A program made the translations under genes and the position numbers. Positions 1 to 8,006 of a stretch of DNA of 40,499 nt are shown here, piece by piece. The notes beneath the pieces are model-generated. The model was not told the DNA's origin, did not search any database, and saw only the letters and a program-made list of their open reading frames with translations. Each line of letters opens with the position of its first letter. Position 1 is the first letter of the stretch. The stretch is from Bryobacterales bacterium. Lineage in GTDB: Bacteria > Acidobacteriota > Terriglobia > Bryobacterales > Bryobacteraceae. The stretch lies in NCBI GenBank assembly GCA_003136575.1, contig PLEX01000187.1:15860-56358 (forward strand). The letters are read 5' to 3'.

Positions 1-178
1 TGGTGACGCTGCCGCTGGTGGGCTCTTCGATGTTCACGAGCGTGCGGATGGTGGTGGTTTTCCCCGCCCCGTTGGCCCCGATGAGAGCGTAGGCGCTGCC
101 TTCGGAGACGTTGAGACTGAGTCCGCGCAGGGCTTCATGGCGTCCGAATTTCTTCCAAAGATCGCGTACTTGGATCAC
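1..178 (-). CDS. ABC transporter ATP-binding protein (N-terminal part, runs off the window)
   Basis: This is the first ~59 residues of an ABC ATPase, read on the minus strand and cut by the left edge. The start is VIQVRDLWKKFGRHEALRGL, and a clear Walker A motif GANGAGKTTT follows at about residues 38-47. The GTG start at 178 overlaps the TGA of the upstream GntR gene (GTGA), so the two are translationally coupled. A YtrA-type GntR regulator followed by an ABC ATPase is a standard arrangement for exporters that respond to envelope stress or antibiotics. The substrate and the permease cannot be seen here. ABC ATPase identity is certain; the role is inferred from context. Confidence 0.93.
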   Translation of the reverse strand, partial: MIQVRDLWKKFGRHEALRGLSLNVSEGSAYALIGANGAGKTTTIRTLVNIEEPTSGSVT

Positions 179-591
179 TTGCGGTGTGCCTCCTGGGGTG
201 AGTCGGGTTTAGAGGGGCCGAGTTTTGCCCATTCGTCTTCGACTGCGCGGATGACGTCCTGAAGGCCCGCGCCTACGCGGCGCGCCTCGACTACGAGTTG
301 GCCGACCTCGTCGCGCAGAAGGCGTTTTCGATCGCCCGCGCGCGCTTCCGGGAGTTCGGCGACGACGGTGCCTACGCGCGGGCGCACTTCGAGGAAGCGC
401 TCCTGGATGAGATGCTGGATGATCTTGTGCGCGGTGTTGGGATGAATCTTCAGATCGGCCGCGAGGGCGCGGACCGTGGGGAAGGGCTGGCCTGGGAGGA
501 ATTCGCCGCTGACGAAGGCTTTGGTGGCGGCAAAAACCACTTGGTCGAAGATGGGCTGGCCGGGGCGGAAGGTGACTTTCAGGCTTGTCAC
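175..591 (-). CDS. GntR family transcriptional regulator (YtrA/YhcF-like)
   Basis: A 138-residue regulator. Residues ~1-75 form the GntR winged helix-turn-helix (FRPGQPIFDQVV, then FPTVRALAADLKIHPNTAHK, with the wing ending RPRVGTVV). The short C-terminal tail has no UTRA or FCD ligand domain, which is typical of the YtrA subgroup that controls neighbouring ABC transporters. The frame stays open far upstream, but the domain begins at the GTG at 591 and the upstream residues look non-coding, so I use GTG 591. No Shine-Dalgarno precedes it. TTGACT (621-626) and CACAGT (598-603) lie 17 bases apart on the minus strand, leaving 6 bases to the GTG. A perfect palindrome at 586-606 covers the start, so autorepression is likely. 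Confidence 0.88.
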   Translation of the reverse strand: MTSLKVTFRPGQPIFDQVVFAATKAFVSGEFLPGQPFPTVRALAADLKIHPNTAHKIIQHLIQERFLEVRPRVGTVVAELPEARAGDRKRLLRDEVGQLVVEARRVGAGLQDVIRAVEDEWAKLGPSKPDSPQEAHRK

Positions 592-606
592 ATAAATACT
601 GTGACA
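586..606. promoter_or_regulatory. Palindromic operator over the GntR gene start
   Basis: TGTCACA (586-592), a 7-base spacer, then TGTGACA (600-606): a perfect 7-bp inverted repeat. It covers the regulator's GTG start and the -10 position proposed for its promoter. A further half-site-like GTGACAG lies just upstream, from 610. The position suggests the GntR dimer represses its own operon; this is inference from geometry. Confidence 0.7.
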
Positions 607-674
607 GAAGTGACAGGAGAAGTCAAGGGAGATGTTTGGCAGGCTGCAACGACCGCGCCCAGCCCGCCTGTTGA

Positions 675-680
675 TACATT
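675..680 (+). promoter_or_regulatory. -10 box of the beta-propeller gene (leaderless geometry)
   Basis: TACATT lies 7 bases before the GTG at 688 and no Shine-Dalgarno is visible. Transcription would start at or next to the start codon. No convincing -35 was found. Confidence 0.45.
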
Positions 681-687
681 GTAGGCT

Positions 688-2346
688 GTGCGTTTCACCC
701 TGATAATCCCGGCAATCCTCACCTCTTCCGCCTTCGCCAACTGGCCGCAAGCCGCAGGTCCCGATGGTTCCTGGAGCGTTCCGGATGCGAAGCCCCCCGT
801 AAACTGGAGCGTCGCCCGCAACCAGAACATTCTCTGGCGCACGCCGCTTCCGAACGGCGGACAAAGCGGCATCGCGGTCTGGGGAAACCGCCTGTTCCTC
901 ACCACCTTTGAACCATACAAACCTGGCGCGCCGAAGACCAGCGGCGTCATTCTTGGCCACGCCATTGACGCGCAGACGGGCAAAATCCTCTGGTCCGTTC
1001 GCCTTGAAGGTTCCGTGCCAAGCCCCATGATGTACGCCTACAGCGATTCCACTTCGCCCACGCCAATTACGGACGGCAAGTACGTCTGGTTCTTCAACGC
1101 CAGCGGTGAAATGGGCTGCTGGGATTTCAGCGGCAACCCAATCTGGCGGCGTCAGTACAAGCCGTGGGGCGAGCCGTATCCGTTCAACAAGCAGCATGAG
1201 CCGATCCTTTACGGCGACACGATCGTCAACGTGGAACCGGCCGATCCCGGTCCCGATCAGAAGCCTGGCTGGAACTATCTGCGCGGCATCGATAAGCTGA
1301 CCGGCAAGACGAAATGGATCGCCGAAGATGGCACCACGACCTACGCGACCTCGGTGTTCGGCCACATGAAAGATGGCACGCCCGCGATCTTAACCGGACG
1401 TGGCGGCTGGCACGACGTGCCGGAGCGGCCTGTGGGACTTGGCCTGGTCGACTTGCGGCCGGGCAAAGAGGGTAAGACCATCTGGCGGTACATCGCGGAT
1501 ACCGATGCCGATGGTAAACCCCTCGCCGTGCCGGGTTCGCTGGCCGCGCCAACGTGGCAGGCGCTTTACGTGCTGCACTGGGATGCGAAGTACGCCTACT
1601 GGTTTCGCCTGAATCCCGAGGAGTCGCATCTGGTGATCGACAGCCAGACCGGCAAGGTCCTGAAAGAACAATCGCTGATCCAACATGTGGACTATCGGCA
1701 GTGGGATCCGGCTGCCGGAAAGTACATCGTTCACAAGGACGTGAACCTGCGCGAGATCCGCGAACTCTCGCCGCGCGATCAACTCAAGCCCGATCAGGTG
1801 ATTCGTGTGATGCCGGCCTGGCATTGCAACATCGTGGTGAATGGCTATCATTATTTCCTCACCACGACCGCGCACAACCGCAACAACCATCCGCCCGCGG
1901 GCCGCGCGGGACCGTCGCACAGCATTGCGCGAGTGAATGTCGAGACGGGCAAGGTCGAATGCCTCGAAGTGCCGGTTACGGTGATTCGCAAGCCGGGTGA
2001 GCCGGATCAAAAGGTTTACGGGATTGCAGTACGAACGAAAACCGAAGACGCGCAGGGCAACGACGTCGCGGCGGAGGATCGTTCGCGGACGGATGGCTGG
2101 GAGATTCCCGCGTTCTGGGGCAGCCCGGTTGCGCTGGGCAGCAAGATATACTTCACGACGATGCTCGGCATCACCTACGTGGTCGATGCGGGCGCGAAGG
2201 TTTTGGATGAGAGCGCATTGCTGGCGATCAACGATCTCGGGCCGTCCGGCGAAACATGGAGCCTGAATACGCCGAGTTACAGCGACGGGAAAATGTATCA
2301 TCGCAGCCTGAAGGAACTTGTCGCTATCGGACAAACCGGACAGTGA
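688..2346 (+). CDS. Exported PQQ-binding-like beta-propeller protein
   Basis: A 552-residue protein starting at GTG, with a short signal peptide (VRFTLIIPAILTSSAFA, cleavage before NWPQ). The mature part has repeated blade motifs of the PQQ/BamB type, with pairs such as AIDAQTGKILWSVRL, GIDKLTGKTKWIAEDG, VIDSQTGKVLKE and NVETGKVECL, in which an aspartate or asparagine, TGK and an aromatic recur. This indicates an extracytoplasmic beta-propeller of six to eight blades. Such proteins in Acidobacteria are often annotated as PQQ-binding proteins or pyrrolo-quinoline quinone repeat proteins; no cytochrome c motif (CxxCH) is present, so I do not call it a quinoprotein dehydrogenase. Substrate unknown. 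The next gene starts 9 bases after the stop. Confidence 0.82.
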   Translation: MRFTLIIPAILTSSAFANWPQAAGPDGSWSVPDAKPPVNWSVARNQNILWRTPLPNGGQSGIAVWGNRLFLTTFEPYKPGAPKTSGVILGHAIDAQTGKILWSVRLEGSVPSPMMYAYSDSTSPTPITDGKYVWFFNASGEMGCWDFSGNPIWRRQYKPWGEPYPFNKQHEPILYGDTIVNVEPADPGPDQKPGWNYLRGIDKLTGKTKWIAEDGTTTYATSVFGHMKDGTPAILTGRGGWHDVPERPVGLGLVDLRPGKEGKTIWRYIADTDADGKPLAVPGSLAAPTWQALYVLHWDAKYAYWFRLNPEESHLVIDSQTGKVLKEQSLIQHVDYRQWDPAAGKYIVHKDVNLREIRELSPRDQLKPDQVIRVMPAWHCNIVVNGYHYFLTTTAHNRNNHPPAGRAGPSHSIARVNVETGKVECLEVPVTVIRKPGEPDQKVYGIAVRTKTEDAQGNDVAAEDRSRTDGWEIPAFWGSPVALGSKIYFTTMLGITYVVDAGAKVLDESALLAINDLGPSGETWSLNTPSYSDGKMYHRSLKELVAIGQTGQ

Positions 2347-2355
2347 GCGCTCATT

Positions 2356-3138
2356 TTGCGAACCGACTCTCAGATCGATGAACTTGCCATCCGACAACTG
2401 GCAGACTACGATGCCCATCGGCCAGGGCAGATTTTCGGAGAACCCTCTTTTCGAGTAAGTCTCGACGAGGCCTACGCCGTTCAGAGTTGCGCCGCCGAAC
2501 TGCGGGTAGCGCGAGGTGAAACGCCAGGCGGCTACAAGATCGGGTGCATAAGCGAGTCGATCCGGCGGCAGTTGGGTGTCGACCAGCCTGTGTTCGGCCA
2601 TTTGTTCCTGAACGAATTCTTTCGCTCTGGCGATCAACTGGGCGCGTCCGCGTTCGACGGTCTCGCTATTGAAGGCGAACTAGCCGTCCGGCTGGCGCGG
2701 GATATTCACCATCCCTCTCAACTCTCCGACGATCCCGCGCAGTTCATCGCCTCGGCATTCGCGGTGATCGAGTTACACAATTACGTCTTCCGGGCACCCT
2801 CGCAGACGGTGGAGGAGTTGATCGCCAACAACGCATTTCATGCCGGTGTGGTTCTGCCGCTCGCCGAATTTCCGCTTGACGATCCCGAGCAGCTTTCGGC
2901 ACCGATCTCGGTTCGCCGCAATGGAGAACTGCTGGGCACGGCGATTCCCGCCGCGCCGCTCGAATCGGTGCTCAACATCGTGAAGCACGTGTCGATGTTC
3001 GGCAGAAAGGTGCGGAAGGGACAGATTCTGCTGACGGGTTCTCCACTGCCGTTATATCCAGTCTTTCCCGGCGATGAGATTGAGGTTTCCGATCCGGGCG
3101 CAGGGAGGGTGCGCGTCCGAATCCTGTCGCCGGTGTAA
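2356..3138 (+). CDS. 2-keto-4-pentenoate hydratase-like protein (FAH superfamily)
   Basis: A 260-residue protein of the MhpD/2-hydroxypenta-2,4-dienoate hydratase group in the fumarylacetoacetate hydrolase superfamily. Members add water to 2-hydroxydienoates or decarboxylate oxalocrotonate in meta-cleavage pathways. Family signs are GGYKIGCISESIRRQLG early in the protein, the acidic metal-binding pair in LAIEGELAVRLARD, the next acidic residue in FAVIELHNYVF, and LLTGSPLPLYPVFPGDEIEV near the end. The start is a TTG at 2356, 9 bases after the upstream stop; no better start was found. No other aromatic-degradation gene is adjacent, so the substrate is unknown. Confidence 0.82.
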   Translation: MRTDSQIDELAIRQLADYDAHRPGQIFGEPSFRVSLDEAYAVQSCAAELRVARGETPGGYKIGCISESIRRQLGVDQPVFGHLFLNEFFRSGDQLGASAFDGLAIEGELAVRLARDIHHPSQLSDDPAQFIASAFAVIELHNYVFRAPSQTVEELIANNAFHAGVVLPLAEFPLDDPEQLSAPISVRRNGELLGTAIPAAPLESVLNIVKHVSMFGRKVRKGQILLTGSPLPLYPVFPGDEIEVSDPGAGRVRVRILSPV

Positions 3139-3148
3139 GTTGAAGCTT

Positions 3149-3568
3149 ATGGCTGTCGAAATGAAGATTCAAATCCGTCAGACTTCGCCCTCGGCGTCGG
3201 AGGCGACGATACGGCATCACCAGATCCCGATAGATCGGCCCGTGGCCAAGGGAGGCACCGACGCGGGACCCATGGGTGGTGAACTCTTCCTCGCGGCCGT
3301 TGGTGGGTGCTTCACGAGCAATCTGCTGGCGGCTATCAACGCGCGCGAAGTGGGTATTTCCGATGTACGGGTGGAAGTCGTCGGTACTCTTACCGATGCG
3401 CCCGCGCGCTTCACCGCCCTCGAACTGCGGATCGCCGCGAACAACGCCTCCGCCTCTCCTGAAACGCTCGAAAAGCTGGTCGAAATCGCCGACCGGGGCT
3501 GCATCATGATGAACACGCTTCGTGGTTCACTGGATATCAAGCTGGTTGTCGGCGGACCGTCGTCCTGA
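3149..3568 (+). CDS. OsmC family protein
   Basis: A 139-residue OsmC/Ohr-like protein. The two redox cysteines of the family are present in GGCFTSNLLAA and RGCIMMNTL, each on a helix as expected for the thiol-dependent hydroperoxide-reducing fold. The conserved pattern GPMGGELFLAAVGGC precedes the first cysteine. ATG 3149 starts 10 bases after the hydratase stop, so the genes are probably co-transcribed. The sequence is closer to general OsmC than to Ohr. A role in organic peroxide detoxification is a family expectation, not shown here. Confidence 0.85.
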   Translation: MAVEMKIQIRQTSPSASEATIRHHQIPIDRPVAKGGTDAGPMGGELFLAAVGGCFTSNLLAAINAREVGISDVRVEVVGTLTDAPARFTALELRIAANNASASPETLEKLVEIADRGCIMMNTLRGSLDIKLVVGGPSS

Positions 3569-3606
3569 AAGCCGTGCCGAATTATTCTTTCGTAACACTC
3601 TCGCGC

Positions 3607-3612
3607 TAACAT
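3607..3612 (+). promoter_or_regulatory. -10 box of the DUF2721 gene (leaderless geometry)
   Basis: TAACAT followed by six bases and the ATG at 3619, with no Shine-Dalgarno. Confidence 0.45.
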
Positions 3613-3618
3613 CGACCC

Positions 3619-4062
3619 ATGGGACTTCTGGACACACAGGCCGCTATATCCGCCGCCGTCACGCCGGTGGTGATGATTTCCGCCAACGCGATCCTGATCA
3701 GCGCAATCAGTTCCAAACACCAGTCGATGTCGGACCGCCTGCGATCGCTTACGGCGGAGTGGCGCAACAGCGCCACCTCCGCGGCGCGCCGGGACAGCGT
3801 TGCCAGTCAAATAAGGCTGTTCGACGAAAGATTGCGCTGGGTGACGTGGTCGCACATCATTCTATATACGGCGACGGCTTGTTTTATCGCCATGGTCATC
3901 GTGATCGCGGCGTCGCCGGGACTCGAAGCCCTGTCGGGTGCGTCACTCGGGTTGCTGATCGTCGGCGTTGCGCTGATGTTCGTCGGAATCCTGCTGGAAC
4001 TGCTCGATCTCGCGAAAGCCCGCGCGACCGTGGCGCTCGAAGTCAAAGACGCGATTCGGTAA
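3619..4062 (+). CDS. DUF2721 family membrane protein
   Basis: A 147-residue membrane protein with an N-terminal hydrophobic segment (AVTPVVMISANAILISAI), a basic cytoplasmic helix (MSDRLRSLTAEWR and following, with RLFDERLRWV), then two hydrophobic helices (HIILYTATACFIAMVIVIAA and LLIVGVALMFVGILLELLDL). This order matches DUF2721, a family of unknown function. ATG 3619 sits six bases after a -10-like TAACAT. Its stop lies 4 bases from the end of the convergent phosphoesterase gene. Confidence 0.75.
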   Translation: MGLLDTQAAISAAVTPVVMISANAILISAISSKHQSMSDRLRSLTAEWRNSATSAARRDSVASQIRLFDERLRWVTWSHIILYTATACFIAMVIVIAASPGLEALSGASLGLLIVGVALMFVGILLELLDLAKARATVALEVKDAIR

Positions 4063-4066
4063 CCGC

Positions 4067-4987
4067 TCAACCTTTGTAGGGCGCGCTATAGTGCGTGTTC
4101 CAGTCGACAAGACTGATATTCAGCAGTTCATGTTTGACTGCCTTCGTATCGGCCTCGACGATCAGATAAGCATTCGGGTCATAGCGCGTGGCCGCCATCA
4201 CGAGGTGTTGCGGGCCGTACGACCGGCCGAATTCAAACCATCGATGCCAGTGGCCCGAGACCACGCGTTGGATCGTATCGCGATGCTTCTTGATCAGCGC
4301 ATGCACGCTGTAATCCTTCACTTCCGAGGGGCTAACGATTGAAAGCGGATAGTGGATGAACACAAATGACGGCTTATTCTGGCTTAGTTCCGCTTCAAAC
4401 CAGTTGAGATGCTCTTCGCCCAAAGATCCGGTCGCGGTATCGAACTTCGCGTCGCCTTTGGCCCAGGTATCGCCGAGGAAGTTGTTAAGATGGATGAATT
4501 TCCAGCCGCGGTATTCCACTGTGTAATAAGGCTTGAGGCCGAATTTGCGGCGGAACAGTTCGTGGGCGTTCTCCCGCGACATGCCCGTGTAGTCGTGATT
4601 GCCGAAGCCCGCGTGAACGGGCATCTGAAATGCGTCCGTCAGGGCTTTGGCGCGGTCGAGGCGCGTCTCATGCTGAAAATAGAAATCGACGTCGGGCGAA
4701 GGATAATTGTGGAAGTAATCGCCCACCAGAAACACTTTTTCCATGCGTGGCTGCAGCGAGTTGATCAGATTCCGGGCCGCGACCAGTCGCTCCGATGTCT
4801 TGAATATCGACTCCGTATCTTCAGGGCTGCCCTCGGGACCCTTGTAGTAGTCGTCGACGATGTGGGTGTCGGCGATGATCGCGAAGTAGAATTTTGAGCT
4901 ATCGGGCGCAGCGGAAGCGAACGGCCGGATCGTGAGCGAAGCCGCGCCGGCGCCGACAATGCGGAGGAATTGATTTCGGTTCATCAT
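4067..4987 (-). CDS. Exported calcineurin-like metallophosphoesterase
   Basis: A 306-residue phosphoesterase. After an N-terminal export signal (MMNRNQFLRIVGAGAASLTI, Tat-like but without the twin arginine), the dimetal motifs appear in order: IIADTHIVDD, VFLVGDYFHN, GFGNHDYTG, VFIHYPLSI and SGHWHRWFE. These are the D-x-H, GD, GNHD, H and GHxH signatures. The protein ends about 60 residues after the last motif, a single-domain size. Substrate is not predictable. I start at the ATG at 4987 (a second ATG follows at 4984); the frame stays open upstream, but a TATACT box at 4998-5003 lies ten bases before this ATG. Confidence 0.85.
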   Translation of the reverse strand: MMNRNQFLRIVGAGAASLTIRPFASAAPDSSKFYFAIIADTHIVDDYYKGPEGSPEDTESIFKTSERLVAARNLINSLQPRMEKVFLVGDYFHNYPSPDVDFYFQHETRLDRAKALTDAFQMPVHAGFGNHDYTGMSRENAHELFRRKFGLKPYYTVEYRGWKFIHLNNFLGDTWAKGDAKFDTATGSLGEEHLNWFEAELSQNKPSFVFIHYPLSIVSPSEVKDYSVHALIKKHRDTIQRVVSGHWHRWFEFGRSYGPQHLVMAATRYDPNAYLIVEADTKAVKHELLNISLVDWNTHYSAPYKG

Positions 4988-4997
4988 TTCAGCATTG

Positions 4998-5003
4998 AGT
5001 ATA
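4998..5003 (-). promoter_or_regulatory. -10 box of the phosphoesterase gene
   Basis: TATACT on the minus strand, ten bases upstream of the ATG at 4987. A very short leader is implied. No good -35 at 17 bases. Confidence 0.4.
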
Positions 5004-5086
5004 CGAAAAAATCGTTTCAATCCGATGAGGAAGACGCAGGGGACACGCCGGGCGGGCGTGAGCGGCAGGAATAGTTTGCGCAACAG

Positions 5087-5866
5087 CTATCGGATATCCG
5101 ACCCGGCCACCGGCTTCAGGATCGCGTTACTGATGTTCGCCACGATCTCGGCGTCGGAATTGCCCGGTGTCCCGACCAGCTTCTTCCATTCGGAATCGGC
5201 GCTGAACGAGCTCCACGCTTTTTCGCGCGCCGCCATGTTCTCGTACGCCACCATATATGTGAGCCGCGGCAGCTTCGGACCAACCAGAGCTTCCCCGAAA
5301 AACACCGGCTGCAGGCCGTTCCTGCGAAAAATCGCCACTTCGCCTTCGTCGAACATTTTGATCTTGCGCTTCAGGGTCGTATCCGTGTCCGATTCGTACG
5401 TGCGCATTTCAAAAGTCCGCGCCGGGCGGTTGGCGGGTCCCGCGCCGGTTTCAATAGCCGGGACCGAGCCGAAGCAGCGCAGCAGCGTGCTTTCCGTGCG
5501 AATATACGCCAGTTCCGGACTCGCGTCGAACTCCGCCAGTCCCTTCTGGTAGTCGGCATCCGCCGCGAGCTTTTCCATGGATGTCTGCATCGCGGCAAGC
5601 GACGGATAGCCCGAAACGACAATCAGGAACGGCGATTCCGGCGCTATCACAGCACTGAAAATGCCAACCGGGCCGACGCCCGCCCGGCGGACGGCGGGCG
5701 TGTAAACGCCGGACACAAAATCGGTGGTTCGCTTGATCTGGTTTGACTTGCTGTTGCGCATGTAATAGGAGCGCAGTTCAAAAAACGCTCGTCTGGGCGC
5801 GTCGTCGGCCGCAGCCAGCGCCGTCGCGCTCATGGTCGTCATGGCGAACATCTTTCTGCGTGTCAT
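5087..5866 (-). CDS. NIPSNAP family protein with export-like N-terminus
   Basis: A 259-residue protein with two tandem NIPSNAP-type ferredoxin-like modules: FFELRSYYMRNSKSNQIKR in the first half and RTFEMRTYESDTDTTLKRK in the second. Each has the F-E-L/M-R-x-Y start and is followed by an aromatic-rich strand (FLIVVSGYPSLAAM, LTYMVAYENMAAREK). The first ~20 residues (MTRRKMFAMTTMSATALAAA) resemble a Tat signal. ATG 5866 has a GGAGAG Shine-Dalgarno, unlike many neighbours. NIPSNAP proteins have no settled biochemical role in bacteria. Confidence 0.78.
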   Translation of the reverse strand: MTRRKMFAMTTMSATALAAADDAPRRAFFELRSYYMRNSKSNQIKRTTDFVSGVYTPAVRRAGVGPVGIFSAVIAPESPFLIVVSGYPSLAAMQTSMEKLAADADYQKGLAEFDASPELAYIRTESTLLRCFGSVPAIETGAGPANRPARTFEMRTYESDTDTTLKRKIKMFDEGEVAIFRRNGLQPVFFGEALVGPKLPRLTYMVAYENMAAREKAWSSFSADSEWKKLVGTPGNSDAEIVANISNAILKPVAGSDIR

Positions 5867-5914
5867 CGGTTGGGACTCTCCATGATATCGCGAAACCGCC
5901 GGGTACGCTCGCGC

Positions 5915-5943
5915 TTGATTGCGGGCTGCGCCCCTGGTATGCT
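5915..5943 (+). promoter_or_regulatory. Promoter of the caspase-like/FGE gene
   Basis: TTGATT (5915-5920), a 17-base spacer and TATGCT (5938-5943): a good sigma-70 match. Start of transcription is expected near 5950, giving a leader of about 18 bases to the ATG at 5968. Confidence 0.6.
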
Positions 5944-5967
5944 GTACGTAACCGCACGCAAGTTGAC

Positions 5968-7941
5968 ATGAGCGAAAGTCGCCGAGCCCTGATTGTCGCA
6001 AACTCCGAACTCCATAGACACGCCAGTGCCACATTTTCAACGCCGACTCAGGCTGCAGAAGATCTGGCGCGAGTTCTCGAGGACCCCCGGATCGGGTGTT
6101 TCAACGTCACCCGTATTCTGAACGGAACGTCTTCCGCGATAGCCCGGGCTATCGAACAGTTCTTCGTTATTTCCACGCCTGGTCCGGAAGACCTCCTGCT
6201 GGTGTATTTCTCGGGATATTGGGTTACCGTCGATGGGCAACTCTATCTGGCAACGGCTGGCACGCCCGTCGGGAACGACGGCGTCGTACCTTCGAACGGC
6301 CTTAACGCAGAGTTTATCGATGCCGCTATGCGGTTATGCCGATGCCGGCGTCAGGTCCTGTTGTTGGATGGAGTGAACGGCGCGGAGATATCGGGACGAG
6401 GCGGAGCCGGTACCAGGCATCCGGCATCGCCGCGGAAATCTTTCCTGCCCTTTGTGGATGGTGGTCGGATTGTTCTGGCAGGCACGGCGGAGGCGGGTGT
6501 TTCCGGACCAGACTCGGACGCAATCGCCGGCGAGTCCTCGCTGTTCACCCGTCTCCTGCGCCGAGGTCTGGAATCGGGAAAGGCTGACCGCAATGGCGAT
6601 GGCGCCGTCGAAGTCGATGAGCTTTGCCAATACGTCCTGAATCGGCTCCGCCGTGCCGCGCCCCATCGCACCGTCGCCCGTAGCGGCCATGTGAATGGCC
6701 CGATTTACATCGCGCGTAAAGCGGCGCATGCGCGCGAGATTCCACACGATCTCCGCAATGCGTTCGACGCGCCTGAGGTCCAGATGAGGCTGGCCGCGGT
6801 GATGGCGCTGGATGAACTTGGGCGGGGCAAAGATACAGGTTTGGCGCTCGCGGCCAGGGAAGCGCTCGCGGGCAAACTGCACACGGATGAGGACGCAAGG
6901 GTACGTGAAGCGGCGGCGCGCGGCCTTTCATCGCCGACCTTCTCCGGAGGGACATTCGCCGACGACCCGCAAGCCGCCACGCGCCGGGAGCGCAGCCGTA
7001 GCCACTCGTCCGCCCAGCGGGAGAGCCTGAATTCGACCGAATCCCAAACTGGAAACGATGAGCTTCACGAGCGCGATGGCGAAGACGGGAAGCATCGGCG
7101 TGGTCGGCGACGATCAACGACGAATGCCGCCTTTGGGGCTGCAGCGGCCGTGGTTCTGATCGCCGCAACCTGGCTGCTCTTACGCGCCGGATCGGACACC
7201 GCTACCGAGGGGAATCCGTCATCTGAAGCGGTTGCGGCCACCGACTCCGGGGCGGGCGACGCAACGGCTCAGTCTTCCGGCCCGTTCGATCTGCTTGCCG
7301 CATCGCCGCCGCAGACGCGGCTCAACCACGCGGACGGCTTGACGTACGTTTTTGTTCCCGCGGGCAGTTTCGCCATGGGTTGCTCTCCGGGCGACACCGA
7401 GTGCGACGTCGACGAGGCAAGGAAACCGGTTACGGTGCAGATTCCAGCCGGTTTCTGGTTAGGCCAAACTGAGGTGACACAGGCAGCGTGGAAGAGGATC
7501 AACCACGGTCATAACCCGAGTCACTTCAAGGGCGATCAGCTCCCTGTCGAAAATATCACGGGGCTCGACGCGGACAATTATTGCGATGCGTCCGTTGAAG
7601 GCCGACTGCCGACCGAAAAAGAGTGGGAATACGCCGCCCGGGCAGGGACCGCGGGCGCCCGATATGCGGGCGTCGACGCCGTCGCCTGGTACGACGGCAA
7701 CAGCGGCAACACTACGCATGCGGTCGGCCAGAAACAGCCGAATGCGTTCGGGCTTTACGACATGCTGGGCAACGTGATGGAATGGACATCCGACAAGCGC
7801 GGCCCCGACGCCAGGGCCGTACGCGGCGGCTCGTGGAGTATTGGCGGCAGTTTCGCCCGTGCCTCGGCGCGTCTTAAGTTCGAGAACACAACCCGGCTCA
7901 GCACACTCGGGTTCCGTTGTGTCGCCATTACGTTCCACTGA
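5968..7941 (+). CDS. Caspase-like pseudoenzyme fused to a transmembrane segment and an FGE-sulfatase domain
   Basis: A 657-residue fusion. Residues ~5-230 have the caspase p20-like fold as in EACC1-associated caspases (RRALIVANSELH, LARVLEDPRIGCF, DLLLVYFSGYW, VLLLDGVNGAEIS). Both catalytic residues are lost: the usual SGHG reads SGYW (Tyr84 for His) and the usual D-x-C reads D-G-V (Val136 for Cys). Residues 207-218 (DRNGDGAVEVDE) match a 12-residue EF-hand loop. Residues ~270-315 look like one or two HEAT-type helical pairs. After a polar linker comes one membrane helix (~389-408), then a complete FGE-like domain (~440-657) with SFAMGCSPGDTECDVDE, LPTEKEWEYAARAG, GNVMEWT, RGGSW and GFRCV. 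No N-terminal signal is seen, so the caspase part should be cytoplasmic and the FGE part periplasmic. Function unknown. Confidence 0.88.
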   Translation: MSESRRALIVANSELHRHASATFSTPTQAAEDLARVLEDPRIGCFNVTRILNGTSSAIARAIEQFFVISTPGPEDLLLVYFSGYWVTVDGQLYLATAGTPVGNDGVVPSNGLNAEFIDAAMRLCRCRRQVLLLDGVNGAEISGRGGAGTRHPASPRKSFLPFVDGGRIVLAGTAEAGVSGPDSDAIAGESSLFTRLLRRGLESGKADRNGDGAVEVDELCQYVLNRLRRAAPHRTVARSGHVNGPIYIARKAAHAREIPHDLRNAFDAPEVQMRLAAVMALDELGRGKDTGLALAAREALAGKLHTDEDARVREAAARGLSSPTFSGGTFADDPQAATRRERSRSHSSAQRESLNSTESQTGNDELHERDGEDGKHRRGRRRSTTNAAFGAAAAVVLIAATWLLLRAGSDTATEGNPSSEAVAATDSGAGDATAQSSGPFDLLAASPPQTRLNHADGLTYVFVPAGSFAMGCSPGDTECDVDEARKPVTVQIPAGFWLGQTEVTQAAWKRINHGHNPSHFKGDQLPVENITGLDADNYCDASVEGRLPTEKEWEYAARAGTAGARYAGVDAVAWYDGNSGNTTHAVGQKQPNAFGLYDMLGNVMEWTSDKRGPDARAVRGGSWSIGGSFARASARLKFENTTRLSTLGFRCVAITFH

Positions 7942-8006
7942 GGCCCCGTGGCCGGATGCCCGACGGAGAAGTGGCAGGTTGCAGGGTCGCGGCGCATCCT
8001 TATTCG

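Noticed and set aside
592..1365. Upstream extension of the GntR frame to 1365
   Set aside because: The extension is antisense to the well-supported beta-propeller gene, and the GntR domain begins right at GTG 591.
1390..2637. Long minus-strand frame across the beta-propeller and hydratase genes
   Set aside because: Spans two convincing plus-strand genes and has no recognisable motif.
7288..7941. FGE domain as the variable protein of a diversity-generating retroelement
   Set aside because: No reverse transcriptase, template repeat or accessory gene is present in the window.
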